Below, one piece after another: positions 18,894 through 27,797 of a stretch of 64,000 bases of DNA. A model generated the notes under the pieces. That model did not search any database. It saw nothing but the letters and a program-made list of their open reading frames with translations, and was not told the origin of the DNA. The stretch comes from Cellvibrio sp. 79 (GTDB lineage: Bacteria; Pseudomonadota; Gammaproteobacteria; Pseudomonadales; Cellvibrionaceae), in assembly GCA_003056245.1 (NCBI GenBank), contig MVDH01000003.1, forward strand, positions 1,289,331 through 1,353,330, given 5' to 3'. Made by a program: the position numbers and the translations under genes. The stretch's first letter is position 1; the number at the start of each line of letters is the position of its first letter.

Positions 18894-18961
18894 CATTCGT
18901 TCCAACATTCAGTTATAAGGGAACGCGAAAACCTCAATTGGATTTTACTTTTTACCCCTGT

Positions 18962-18986
18962 GCCGGCAAATTTGCCGGCTTTTTTA
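18962..18986 (+). terminator. Intrinsic terminator after GH16
   Basis: GCCGGCAAATTTGCCGGC, a perfect palindrome followed by six T. The stretch 18987-19276 after it holds no recognisable gene and presumably the promoter of the next one. Confidence 0.9.
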
Positions 18987-19276
18987 TTAGTGAATTTTGT
19001 GGGGCGTTTTGAAAGCGGGTGTGATGAAAAAGGACGGCTTTAATTAGGGCAGCACAAGCTATTTTTTGTACAAAATGATAATCTACGCGCCGCCTGCTGT
19101 GTTCAAATTCCTGAATAAATGCAGATGGCCTTCTGATCGCTTTTCATTACCTGCCAACAGTAAAAACCATACCTTAACTTTTTGGAGGTACCTGTTAATT
19201 CAGGTGTCTGTTAGTAATGAAACGTCGTGAACCTTTGAATTCTTAATAAACACCCCGGAGTGGCAGTGGTAGAAGT

Positions 19277-21640
19277 ATGAATAAATTAATTTCCTCTTTT
19301 TTGTTGATCTACGCATCGGTTGGCTTATCAGGTTGTGGCGGCGGAGGTGGCGGCGGATCCAAACCAACATCTACTTCAAATGCTCAGTCCAGTAGCACAA
19401 TCACTTCATCATCGCTTGCGCAATCGTCATCGTCTGCTATTTCCAGCAGTTTACCTGCTACGCAACTCACCATTAATGGTGCTGTGTCGGGGGATGCATT
19501 GGCGGGCGGAGAAGTTGCTTTTACTCTGGGAGCGCAAACCTATAAAGCCGCTATTGATAATTCATTGAAATACAGCATTGCATTGAATGTTCCTGCTGCG
19601 GATAGCAATAAACCTTTTGTCGCAATCGCTACCGGTGGGCCTGGTAGTGCTTGGGTGCAGCTTGCTGCCTTGTACCCATCCGTTGCTGCTCTTGCTGAAA
19701 AGGCGGGTAGCGATAAGGTATTGAATGCCGATGAATACTCTGCAGTAAATATCAATGCCCTCACAACGGCAGAATATGCGGAAATAAAAAACAAGCAATT
19801 TCCTACCGCGACCGATGCAGAACGTAAAGCGGCCATTTATAGCCTTCACCCGATCAGGGCGCTGGAGCAGGCCGCGATGATCTCGCGCTTGCTCAATGAT
19901 ATTCACCAGGATCTCCCGGCGCAAACCAAAACCACGCTGGATTATCTATTGAACGCTAATCTTGCCGAGACACACCTGGAAGTATTGCGTGCTAGCAGTA
20001 AATTAGCGTTGAGCGATTATGTCGAGCAGGTTCAAGAAGATTTACCACCACCGAACCCCTCCGGTACAAAAATTGTCGGAAATTATTTTCTTGAAGCACT
20101 CTATTCACAATATCTACTGACATTTAATGCGGATGGTACTGGAAAGATTGTAACCGCCAATATGGGTAGTATTTTTGATAGTTTTACCGCGACCAAGGTT
20201 GCAACCGGATTTACCTGGACAGTTAAAGGCGCTACGGTAAAACTGACCTTTAATACTCCCGTTAAATACGGCGTATCCTCGCTTGATGATGCAAGTGGGA
20301 ATTGGTATCCCTGCGACGATAACAGCACATCAGTTACTGAGCGCTGCGACTTGCAGTTCAAGTCTGTGCATCTGGATCTTATTACGGAAACTGAAAATTA
20401 CTACCTGGCTAATTTGAAAATTTTTGTAGAGTTGACAAGGGAAAATAATGGCCAGCAGATATATGAAGGCGAGCTGGAGCACCAGTTAGCACGAGTAGTA
20501 AATACAGCCAATTTTTTAACCATTAAAGCCGCAGACCTTGTTGAAAGTGAATTGGTCAGTGATAAATTCAGCTACGTGTTTAATGCGAACGGAAAAGTAA
20601 AACAAAAAAATTTAGTGACGCAAATAGAAACTACCCTGGATTGGACATTGGAAAATAATCGCGTGGTGGTGGGCGATTCTACCCTGTGGTTTACCCATAA
20701 AGATCTGGCCGGTTTCGGCATATTCTACGCGGATGGCGAAAACGGTTATCGCACCTCCTTGTTCAAGCGTACTGCAGTAACTATGACTGATGCTGACTGG
20801 GTGGGGCGCTGGAATCAGTTTCCACTGGACGCATTTGTTGCAACTTACGACGTTAACGAAGATAAATCCTGGCGCGATGGATTTGAAGCGCAGTCGGCGG
20901 GCAACTGGTCGGCACTCAATGGCCATAGCCAAACGTCTTTATCAAATGGAAGCTGGCGGATGATTCGCGATGTGTTGTCAATTCATGGTGACAAATATTA
21001 TATGAGTATCTGTCATGGCGTGGAGTCAACGCCATTTAATCCATCCGGTTGCTATCTGTCGGTCCAGCAACGGAATGTTAATTTTGATACGGCGATTTTT
21101 TGGAGAAGTTGGTCCAGCCCGGCGTTCAACGAAAAAATTACAAAAGATCCATTCATCAGTTTTTGGGGACTCCATTTCTTCAAAGGCAACACCTTAAATA
21201 ACATGGTTAGGCGTGATTACATCAGCGTAGCAGCGAATAAATTTTATAACCCGTTCCAACAAACTATCCTTGAATTGACGTCGGCAAGCCGAAATGAAAT
21301 TGAACTGTGTGAATACCCGTTCGGCGGAACCTGTAATGATGTAAACAAACGCAGCTACGAGCGCGCTATTGAAATCAAGTTATCTGTCGGCACCGGCGGT
21401 AAGCTTTTTTACCCGGTTGCTTTCGAGCATCTGGATTATGGTTATACAACCCAATTCAGCAGGGATATTGATAAAGTTTTAATGGTTCCAAGAGCACAGG
21501 CCCAAACGATAACGATTACACCTGATAGCGGTTTTTCACTGGATTCCATCAGTGGCTGCGGCGGCATTCTGGTTGGGGATACGTACAAGATACCGGCACT
21601 GACAACAGCCTGTGAAATTGCGGTGAGTTTTAAGAAGTAA
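19277..21640 (+). CDS. Large lipoprotein of unknown function, one repeat unit
   Basis: A 787-residue lipoprotein: lipobox GLSGC (Cys20), a Gly-rich then Ser-rich linker to ~60, then a single ~725-residue unit also found twice in the next gene. The unit begins with a small beta-domain (QLTINGAVSGDALAGGEVAF), continues through a helical part (YPSVAALAEKAGSDKVLNAD), beta-rich segments (YLLTFNADGTGKIV, TMTDADWVGRW, WRMIRDVLSIHGDKYYMSIC) and ends with SISGCGGILVGDTYKIPA and a C-terminal Cys, similar to bacterial InlB-like B repeats. I recognise no enzyme motif. Its place beside GH16 and the TonB receptor suggests a surface glycan-binding protein, but this is inference. The downstream gene follows after a terminator. 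Confidence 0.85.
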   Translation: MNKLISSFLLIYASVGLSGCGGGGGGGSKPTSTSNAQSSSTITSSSLAQSSSSAISSSLPATQLTINGAVSGDALAGGEVAFTLGAQTYKAAIDNSLKYSIALNVPAADSNKPFVAIATGGPGSAWVQLAALYPSVAALAEKAGSDKVLNADEYSAVNINALTTAEYAEIKNKQFPTATDAERKAAIYSLHPIRALEQAAMISRLLNDIHQDLPAQTKTTLDYLLNANLAETHLEVLRASSKLALSDYVEQVQEDLPPPNPSGTKIVGNYFLEALYSQYLLTFNADGTGKIVTANMGSIFDSFTATKVATGFTWTVKGATVKLTFNTPVKYGVSSLDDASGNWYPCDDNSTSVTERCDLQFKSVHLDLITETENYYLANLKIFVELTRENNGQQIYEGELEHQLARVVNTANFLTIKAADLVESELVSDKFSYVFNANGKVKQKNLVTQIETTLDWTLENNRVVVGDSTLWFTHKDLAGFGIFYADGENGYRTSLFKRTAVTMTDADWVGRWNQFPLDAFVATYDVNEDKSWRDGFEAQSAGNWSALNGHSQTSLSNGSWRMIRDVLSIHGDKYYMSICHGVESTPFNPSGCYLSVQQRNVNFDTAIFWRSWSSPAFNEKITKDPFISFWGLHFFKGNTLNNMVRRDYISVAANKFYNPFQQTILELTSASRNEIELCEYPFGGTCNDVNKRSYERAIEIKLSVGTGGKLFYPVAFEHLDYGYTTQFSRDIDKVLMVPRAQAQTITITPDSGFSLDSISGCGGILVGDTYKIPALTTACEIAVSFKK

Positions 21641-21650
21641 TTCTGCAGGT

Positions 21651-21675
21651 AAGGCCGGTTATGCCGGCCTTTTTT
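21651..21675 (+). terminator. Terminator between the two large lipoprotein genes
   Basis: AAGGCCGG, loop TTATG, CCGGCCTTTTTT. The next ATG is only 31 nt downstream, so the second lipoprotein depends on read-through or on a promoter lying within the first gene's end. Confidence 0.85.
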
Positions 21676-21706
21676 AAAATTAATATCAACGGAAGCATCA
21701 AGAAAA

Positions 21707-24700
21707 ATGAAGGCATCTCTATTTGGTTGGCTTATGCCACTGGCTTTAATATTGTCAGGATGTGGTGGGGGTGGTGGCGGTGGTTCATCAAAGCCGGAAT
21801 CTACCCACTCGTCATCGGTGGTCAACAGCTCTTCATCCTCCTCCAGTGTTGTGGTGGTGAGTCAATTAACAATTAAAGGCACTGCGACAGCGGCAGACCT
21901 TGCCGGTGGAGAAGTTGTTTTTACCATCGGCTCAAAAACGTATAAAACAGCGATTGATAACTCGTTGAAATACAGCATCGCATTAGAGGTTCCTGCTGCC
22001 GATAGCAATAAACCTTTTACCGCGATTGCTACCGGTACTGGTAACAAATCGTGGGTGCAACTTGCCGCCATTTATCCGTCAATTACATCCCTTATTGAGA
22101 AAGCAGGAAGCGATAAGATCCTTAATGTTGATGAATTTTTCGGAGTCAACATTACTCCGATAAGCACTGCGCAATATGCAGAGGTGAAAAACAATAATGC
22201 GCCGCTAGAGAATGATCAGCAGCTAAAGAATGCAATGCTGGATGTGCATCCTGTTCGCCCGCTTGAAGGTGCAAGTTTATTATTGCGGTTATTGGCAACG
22301 AATGGCGACGATTTTGAATTGCCGAAGCCGGCGACAACGACACTGGATTTTTTCCTGAATGCCGGTTTGTATGAAGCTTACACGGGCATCGCTGATCTTG
22401 AGGATTCCGGATGGGCTGATGAATATCTCGATAGCTTGCAAAGTAATAATACGCAGACATTTGTGCCTGCCAAAAAATTAGCGGGCAATTATTTTATCGA
22501 GACCAAAAATTTATCCTATTACCTGCTCTCCCTGCGCGATGACGGTACCGGCCAGCTGAAGACAAGAGTCCTGGATAAAGAGTATGCGGATTACCGCAAT
22601 GAATATCCCCTTGCTGCCGATTTCACCTGGCAACAAAACGGCAGATTGGTAACGTTGACGTTTAATAACCCGGTTAAGTACATCGTTGACAGGGTGAGGT
22701 TACCAGATGATTTTTACACTTGTGATGATCACTCAACCAATACTGTTAATGAAGCGTGCAGCCTCACTATCAATTCAATTGAATTGGATCTTATTTCTGA
22801 AACTGAATTTAATGAATTCGCACGCGTGCGCTTGATTGGCAATGCGACAAATTCAAGCAATGAAAAAGTTCGTGAAGGAACATTCAGTGAACAATTGGCT
22901 CATCTGACGGTGTTTAATAAGGTGGCGTCAATTAGTTCAAACGATTTAATTGGCCATGAATGGTATACCCCGGAATTCAGTTACAAATTGTTGGCGAACG
23001 GTGCGGCGCAGATTACTAATCTACGCACCAATGCTGTTACCGAGAGTGATTGGGTTCTTGATGGCTATCATGTGAAGCTCAAGGATGCAGAGCTGCTGTT
23101 AATAAACACCAATCCTGCCGGGTACGACATTGTTCATGTTATCGGAACGCAAGTTTATAAAACGTTCATGTTTAAACGCTCGCCCGTTACGATGACCGAA
23201 TCAGACTGGATTGGCCGCTGGACCGGATTCCCGCGCGATATTAATTCCAACGCACAGGATGTAAATGCAGATAAAACTTGGGGTGATGGTTTTGAAGCGA
23301 GTGCAGCAGGAAACTGGAAGCTACTTGATGGTCATCGTCAATCAGCACTTGCTAATGGTGATTGGCGGATGATTCGCGATGTGCTTGCGATTCACGATGG
23401 CAAATATTATATGAGTATTTGTCATGGTATAGAGGCTACGCCTTTTGTTCCAATGAGTTGTTATCTATCGGTTGGAACCCGAGCAGAAAATTTTGATAGT
23501 AATGTTTTCTGGGGAGCCTGGTCATACCCTGCATTTAATGAAAAAGTTTCCGGGCAGAGTCTGGTTCCAATTGGTGATAGAACATTTAAGGGCGCGGGGT
23601 CATTCTCATGGGATGTTGAGCAATCTTTTAGAATAGCATCCGATAAATTATTTAATCGAAACAAAGGTTCGATTATAGAATTGACCTCTGCCAATAAAAA
23701 CGAAATCGAACTTTGTGAATACTATGTATTTGAAAGTTGTTCTGCCGCGAACAAGCGACTTTACACCAAAGGTATTCAAGTAAAAGTCACACCGGGTTTT
23801 ACTTTCAGTTTTAATTACTTTGGCTATGGTTTTAACGTTCCGAGCTCGGCAGACGTATACTTTGAGAATGCCTTTATGCTGCCTAAAGGGAGAAATATAA
23901 CTGCCAATGTCGCTCCCTTAGAGTCAAATCGTATTATCCAAAGTGTCACGGGATGTGATGGCACATTGGTTGGGTCGCAATACACAATACCCGCAAGGAG
24001 CTCGGATTGCGAAATTTCAGTAACCTTTACCTCCTCATCGTCAAGTATTAAATCTTCTTCGAGTTCCTCGTCATCAAGTATTGAATCATCGTCAAGCTCC
24101 TCGTCAGAATCAGGTGTTGAACCCTCATCAAGTTCATCATCAAGTGTTGTGCCCTCATCAAGTTCATCATCAAGCAGTTTGCCTGCTACCACCCAGTTGA
24201 CCATTCAGGGAAAAGTGGTAGCTGAGGCGTTAGCCGGCGGGAAGGTCGTTGCTACAATTGGTGCGCAAACTTTTACAGCAATTGTTGATGCAAACAAAAA
24301 TTATAAATTGGATATAAATATTTCAAATAAAGATATCAATCAACCATTCAGCGCGGTAGCGACCGGAGCTGATAGTAATCGTTGGGTGAAATTGGCGGCG
24401 CTTTATCCGTCCATTGAAAAATTGGCCAGTTTAGCCGGCGACACTCTGCTGGATGCGAGCGAATATGCCGGTGTAAATATTTCTCCTTCCACAACCGCTG
24501 AATATGCAATTATTCAAATAAATCGTTCGCCGCTTAATACGGATGCAGATCGCAAATCTGCTTTGCTGCAGATTGATGCCGCTGACAAATTAAACCGTGC
24601 GGCTTATCTGGTTAGATTGTTGACAGATATTAATACGAATGTGCCACCACAATTCCCAACTACATTGGATTTGGTGCTGGATAAGTTTTATATAGGTGGG

Positions 24701-26359
24701 CAAGTCAAAATTAATAATGACTATGACGATGATTTTCAGGACGAGCTTAATGATATTAAAAGCGATTCGTCCCAATCATACGTTTCGAATAAGACAATCG
24801 TTGGAGAGCATTTCTTACGGGCTGGAAGCTTCAATTACTTATTGACCTTTAATGCTAATGGGACAGGGCTCCTGCGTACCTCAAATACTCCGGGTGTCGG
24901 TATATGGCCCGGAGATGGTAAGTATCATGAAGCTACTTTTTCCTGGATAAGAAAACAGAAGCAGTTGGAAATTACATTGGATAGTCCGATAATTTATGGG
25001 AAAACAATTGGATTTAATAACGTTTTCCAACAGCAATGTGCTTACTCAACCGGAGTAAATGTTCCCGCCTGTTCAGTGAGGCTGTATAGCATTTTGCTGT
25101 CACTTATTGATGAAAATGAAGTGGGTAAGATCGTAGACGTGGAATTGGAACTGGATGTTGCAGATGTAAATTATCAAAGCTTATTTAATGTGAATGGTAT
25201 TAGTTATACAGCAGCACTTTTGGATACTTCTCAATTTTATAAAGTAACAGCAGATGAGTTATCAGGGCTCACTTGGTACACCAATAATTACAGTTATCAA
25301 TTTAACGCTGATGGCACCGCAACCCAGATAAATTTATACACTAAAAATAGCGCACAGGTTACTTGGCAACTGGATAACGGGCGCGTGAGATTGGATGGTG
25401 AAGCCCTGGAGATATTGCCATTGTATGTTCAAGGTCCCGGCTTCGTAGTGATGCAATTGTTGCAAGATAATGAACGTGCGTTATCCGATGGAGCCTTCCA
25501 GCAAACTTCATTCTTTAAACGTGAAAGCGTGACTATGGCAGAGGCCGATTGGGTTGGCCGCTGGAATAGAGGTTTTGAAAATTATTTTTCTGCCGCTTCG
25601 GATTTTTATGCGAATGGAAAATTCCGCGATAGTTTTGAAACCCAATTAATGGGTTCATGGACTGTTGTTGACGGCTCACGTATATGGGCGCTCTCAAATG
25701 GTACCTGGAGATCGGAGTACGATGTGCTTGCTATTAAAGATGGCCAATATTATCTCCAGAATTGTTATGGGGAGAATGCGGTAAATTTTGTGCCTACCGG
25801 TTGTGTTGTGGAATCCTATGTTATTGATAAAACGTTTACCGGTGCTACTTTCTGGGAGAGCTGGTCAAACCCGTTGTTCGAAAATATGGCAACAGGTGAT
25901 TACTGGCAGTTCTGGGGACATTCCCTGAATCTGTACAATGGTAATAGCATTTATAGCTATCGTTCCGTTAAAAAAGTAGCACCGAATTTATTTTTGGATG
26001 TTAATAATTGGAAAATTCTGGAAATGTTATCGTCTGATCTCAATTCTATTGAAGTCTGTGAATACAATGTCGGTGATACCTGCAATGCGAACAATGCATT
26101 TACGTTAGCGCGCGCACCTGAAATAAAATTCAACATTTCCGGTAGCGGATTGGTTCGTTACGATACTCGTGATTTCCAACGCTCTGGTAGCATGATGGTG
26201 CGTAAAGAAGCTAAATCCATATACCTGCAACCAGCGACAGGACAAGAGCTTCTTCCGAATAATATCAGTGGTTGTGGCGGGAATTTAAATGGCAATTTCT
26301 ACGAGATTCCCGCACCGCAAGCGGATTGTGAAATCACTGTAACATTCACTCCTTTTTAG
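21707..26359 (+). CDS. Giant lipoprotein with two copies of the unknown unit
   Basis: A 1550-residue lipoprotein: lipobox ILSGC (Cys19), seven glycines, a short Ser linker, unit 1 (~50-775), a polyserine linker (~776-824) and unit 2 (~825-1550). Each unit starts with QLTI(K/Q)G and ends with GCxGxLxGxxYxIPA, Cys, then a beta strand. Unit 1 is closer to the single unit of the preceding gene (shared PAADSNKPF, LKYSIAL, DWRMIRDVL, YYMSICHGIE); unit 2 is more diverged (TWRSEYDVL, YYLQNCYGEN). Near-identical DNA stretches (for example around 19,560-19,640 and 21,960-22,040) point to fairly recent duplication. The protein would be exposed at the cell envelope. No catalytic motif is recognised; glucan binding is suggested only by context. 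Confidence 0.86.
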   Translation: MKASLFGWLMPLALILSGCGGGGGGGSSKPESTHSSSVVNSSSSSSSVVVVSQLTIKGTATAADLAGGEVVFTIGSKTYKTAIDNSLKYSIALEVPAADSNKPFTAIATGTGNKSWVQLAAIYPSITSLIEKAGSDKILNVDEFFGVNITPISTAQYAEVKNNNAPLENDQQLKNAMLDVHPVRPLEGASLLLRLLATNGDDFELPKPATTTLDFFLNAGLYEAYTGIADLEDSGWADEYLDSLQSNNTQTFVPAKKLAGNYFIETKNLSYYLLSLRDDGTGQLKTRVLDKEYADYRNEYPLAADFTWQQNGRLVTLTFNNPVKYIVDRVRLPDDFYTCDDHSTNTVNEACSLTINSIELDLISETEFNEFARVRLIGNATNSSNEKVREGTFSEQLAHLTVFNKVASISSNDLIGHEWYTPEFSYKLLANGAAQITNLRTNAVTESDWVLDGYHVKLKDAELLLINTNPAGYDIVHVIGTQVYKTFMFKRSPVTMTESDWIGRWTGFPRDINSNAQDVNADKTWGDGFEASAAGNWKLLDGHRQSALANGDWRMIRDVLAIHDGKYYMSICHGIEATPFVPMSCYLSVGTRAENFDSNVFWGAWSYPAFNEKVSGQSLVPIGDRTFKGAGSFSWDVEQSFRIASDKLFNRNKGSIIELTSANKNEIELCEYYVFESCSAANKRLYTKGIQVKVTPGFTFSFNYFGYGFNVPSSADVYFENAFMLPKGRNITANVAPLESNRIIQSVTGCDGTLVGSQYTIPARSSDCEISVTFTSSSSSIKSSSSSSSSSIESSSSSSSESGVEPSSSSSSSVVPSSSSSSSSLPATTQLTIQGKVVAEALAGGKVVATIGAQTFTAIVDANKNYKLDINISNKDINQPFSAVATGADSNRWVKLAALYPSIEKLASLAGDTLLDASEYAGVNISPSTTAEYAIIQINRSPLNTDADRKSALLQIDAADKLNRAAYLVRLLTDINTNVPPQFPTTLDLVLDKFYIGGQVKINNDYDDDFQDELNDIKSDSSQSYVSNKTIVGEHFLRAGSFNYLLTFNANGTGLLRTSNTPGVGIWPGDGKYHEATFSWIRKQKQLEITLDSPIIYGKTIGFNNVFQQQCAYSTGVNVPACSVRLYSILLSLIDENEVGKIVDVELELDVADVNYQSLFNVNGISYTAALLDTSQFYKVTADELSGLTWYTNNYSYQFNADGTATQINLYTKNSAQVTWQLDNGRVRLDGEALEILPLYVQGPGFVVMQLLQDNERALSDGAFQQTSFFKRESVTMAEADWVGRWNRGFENYFSAASDFYANGKFRDSFETQLMGSWTVVDGSRIWALSNGTWRSEYDVLAIKDGQYYLQNCYGENAVNFVPTGCVVESYVIDKTFTGATFWESWSNPLFENMATGDYWQFWGHSLNLYNGNSIYSYRSVKKVAPNLFLDVNNWKILEMLSSDLNSIEVCEYNVGDTCNANNAFTLARAPEIKFNISGSGLVRYDTRDFQRSGSMMVRKEAKSIYLQPATGQELLPNNISGCGGNLNGNFYEIPAPQADCEITVTFTPF
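24031..24180 (+). repeat. Low-complexity repeat coding a polyserine linker
   Basis: Imperfect tandem repeats of TCATCAAGT and TCGTCAAGT type triplets encode the ~50-residue Ser-rich linker between the two units of the giant lipoprotein. Slippage here could change linker length. Confidence 0.8.
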
Positions 26360-26396
26360 CGGTAACTTTCCCGCCTTATTAACCAGGGCAAGAAAT

Positions 26397-26424
26397 AAAA
26401 AAGCCGGCAATTGCCGGCTTTTTT
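26397..26424. terminator. Bidirectional terminator
   Basis: AAAAAAGCCGGCAA and TTGCCGGCTTTTTT, a perfect palindrome placed between the convergent giant lipoprotein and AraC regulator genes, serving both. Confidence 0.9.
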
Positions 26425-26436
26425 ATTGTTTACGTA

Positions 26437-27597
26437 TCAAGCGATTTTCGTTTCTTTATTGGTGTTTTGCTTGCGGTATTCCGTCGGTGACATTCCTACC
26501 AAACGGTTAAAAAAACGGTGAAATGCTGATTTGCTATTGAATCCTGCGTGCAGCAATACATCCATGACAGTCATGTCTGCATGTTGGCTATCACTCAATA
26601 GGCGTTTGGCTTCTTCAACGCGATACGAATTCATAAACTCGAAGAAGTTGGTGCCGTAGTGTTTATTGATTACGGCAGATACTTCTTTTACCGGCAAATT
26701 AATACGTTTGGAAAATTCATCGATATTCAGGTTCTGCTTCAGGAAAAGCTTTTGGATTTCCATTCCCTGTTGCACTTTCTGGATGGCGGTATCGGTGAGT
26801 TTTTCATCCGCTTTATCCTTGGTAACTTCGGGTTTGGTGGTGAGTAGCTTATGGGTGTGTACCACGCTGTTGATAAAGAGCGCGTTGATTAAAATAAAAA
26901 TAATGTAGTTTTCGGTGATGCCGAATAAATCCGACACTTGCGGTGCGGCCAATGCAATGGTGTTGGCAACAACATGTACCAGAATCGAAAAACTCCAGGT
27001 GAATAAAAAGCCGAGGCTTAAAATATTTAACCAACTGGGTTCGGTGGGCGAAAAATTTGAATATTGGTTGTGCAAACCAATGCGATACAGACGCACACGG
27101 TTAACGGCGGCGAGTGCATAGAAGAACGGCATAATTTTAATAAAATGCCATACACCGTTGGCAAGTTGCCGCTGGGTTTCAGTCATGCCAAGCGTTCTGA
27201 AGCGTAAATCGGTACTATCAATCTGGAACAGCGCCAACCAGACAACAGCGAGGGCTGCCGGTAGCAAATGCACTAAATGCCGTCGCGCCAGTTTGAACGC
27301 ATCTTCAGTGAGTGACACTACATACAGTAAAAGCAATGGGCCTTTGAGTAATTGTGCAAATACTAAAAAATAGGGCAGTAAATGCTCATCGAAAGCAGTG
27401 AACAAACTGACATCATCATTCCACAGCACCAGGATACACGCGGAGCTGACAGCGATTGAAATTAAGAAAGTACTGAGCAGGCGATTAGCCAGCTGGTTTT
27501 TGACCGGAAGAATTGCCTGGAAAATAACGAGCAGAAAGCATTCTGCTACCGTCATAAACAGGACGACGTCGTGAATATTGAATATATGTTTTTGCAT
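26437..27597 (-). CDS. Membrane-integrated AraC-family transcriptional regulator
   Basis: A 386-residue protein with about seven hydrophobic segments in its first ~245 residues (for example LLVIFQAILPV, FLISIAVSSACILVLW, LLKGPLLLLYVVSL, FLFTWSFSILVHVVA, YIIFILINALFI), then a cytoplasmic linker and a C-terminal AraC/XylS DNA-binding domain (~275-380) with two helix-turn-helix units (LNIDEFSKRINLPVKEVSAV and DVLLHAGFNSKSAFHRFFNR). Such 7TM-HTH regulators are thought to sense a signal in the membrane or periplasm while bound to DNA. It lies convergent to the end of the glucan locus and is the obvious candidate regulator for it; it could recognise the GTGGGACGACAC element or the repeats upstream of its own gene. 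Both links are inference. Confidence 0.88.
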   Translation of the reverse strand: MQKHIFNIHDVVLFMTVAECFLLVIFQAILPVKNQLANRLLSTFLISIAVSSACILVLWNDDVSLFTAFDEHLLPYFLVFAQLLKGPLLLLYVVSLTEDAFKLARRHLVHLLPAALAVVWLALFQIDSTDLRFRTLGMTETQRQLANGVWHFIKIMPFFYALAAVNRVRLYRIGLHNQYSNFSPTEPSWLNILSLGFLFTWSFSILVHVVANTIALAAPQVSDLFGITENYIIFILINALFINSVVHTHKLLTTKPEVTKDKADEKLTDTAIQKVQQGMEIQKLFLKQNLNIDEFSKRINLPVKEVSAVINKHYGTNFFEFMNSYRVEEAKRLLSDSQHADMTVMDVLLHAGFNSKSAFHRFFNRLVGMSPTEYRKQNTNKETKIA

Positions 27598-27711
27598 GAG
27601 CTCAAAACCTGGCGTTGTCGTTGTTATGGTTTTTAGGTTTGGTTGTTATTTTTATTTGGGGTGTTTTTGGTTGACGGGGGTGATTATAGTGGATGCACCC
27701 GCAGGTGTCGC

Positions 27712-27766
27712 ACCGATTTACCGGGCGTTACACAAACCGATTGTTTGGGTAACACATAAACCGATT
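27712..27766 (+). repeat. Three ACCGATT repeats at exact 24-bp spacing
   Basis: ACCGATT occurs at 27712, 27736 and 27760, so the centres are 24 bp apart; the last two are longer matches (AAACCGATT). They sit in the divergent region between the AraC regulator and the hydrolase. Direct repeats of this spacing suit AraC-family binding, but the spacing could be chance. Confidence 0.45.
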
Positions 27767-27797
27767 ACACGCCGCTGTACCTAGATATGGGCTTTTT

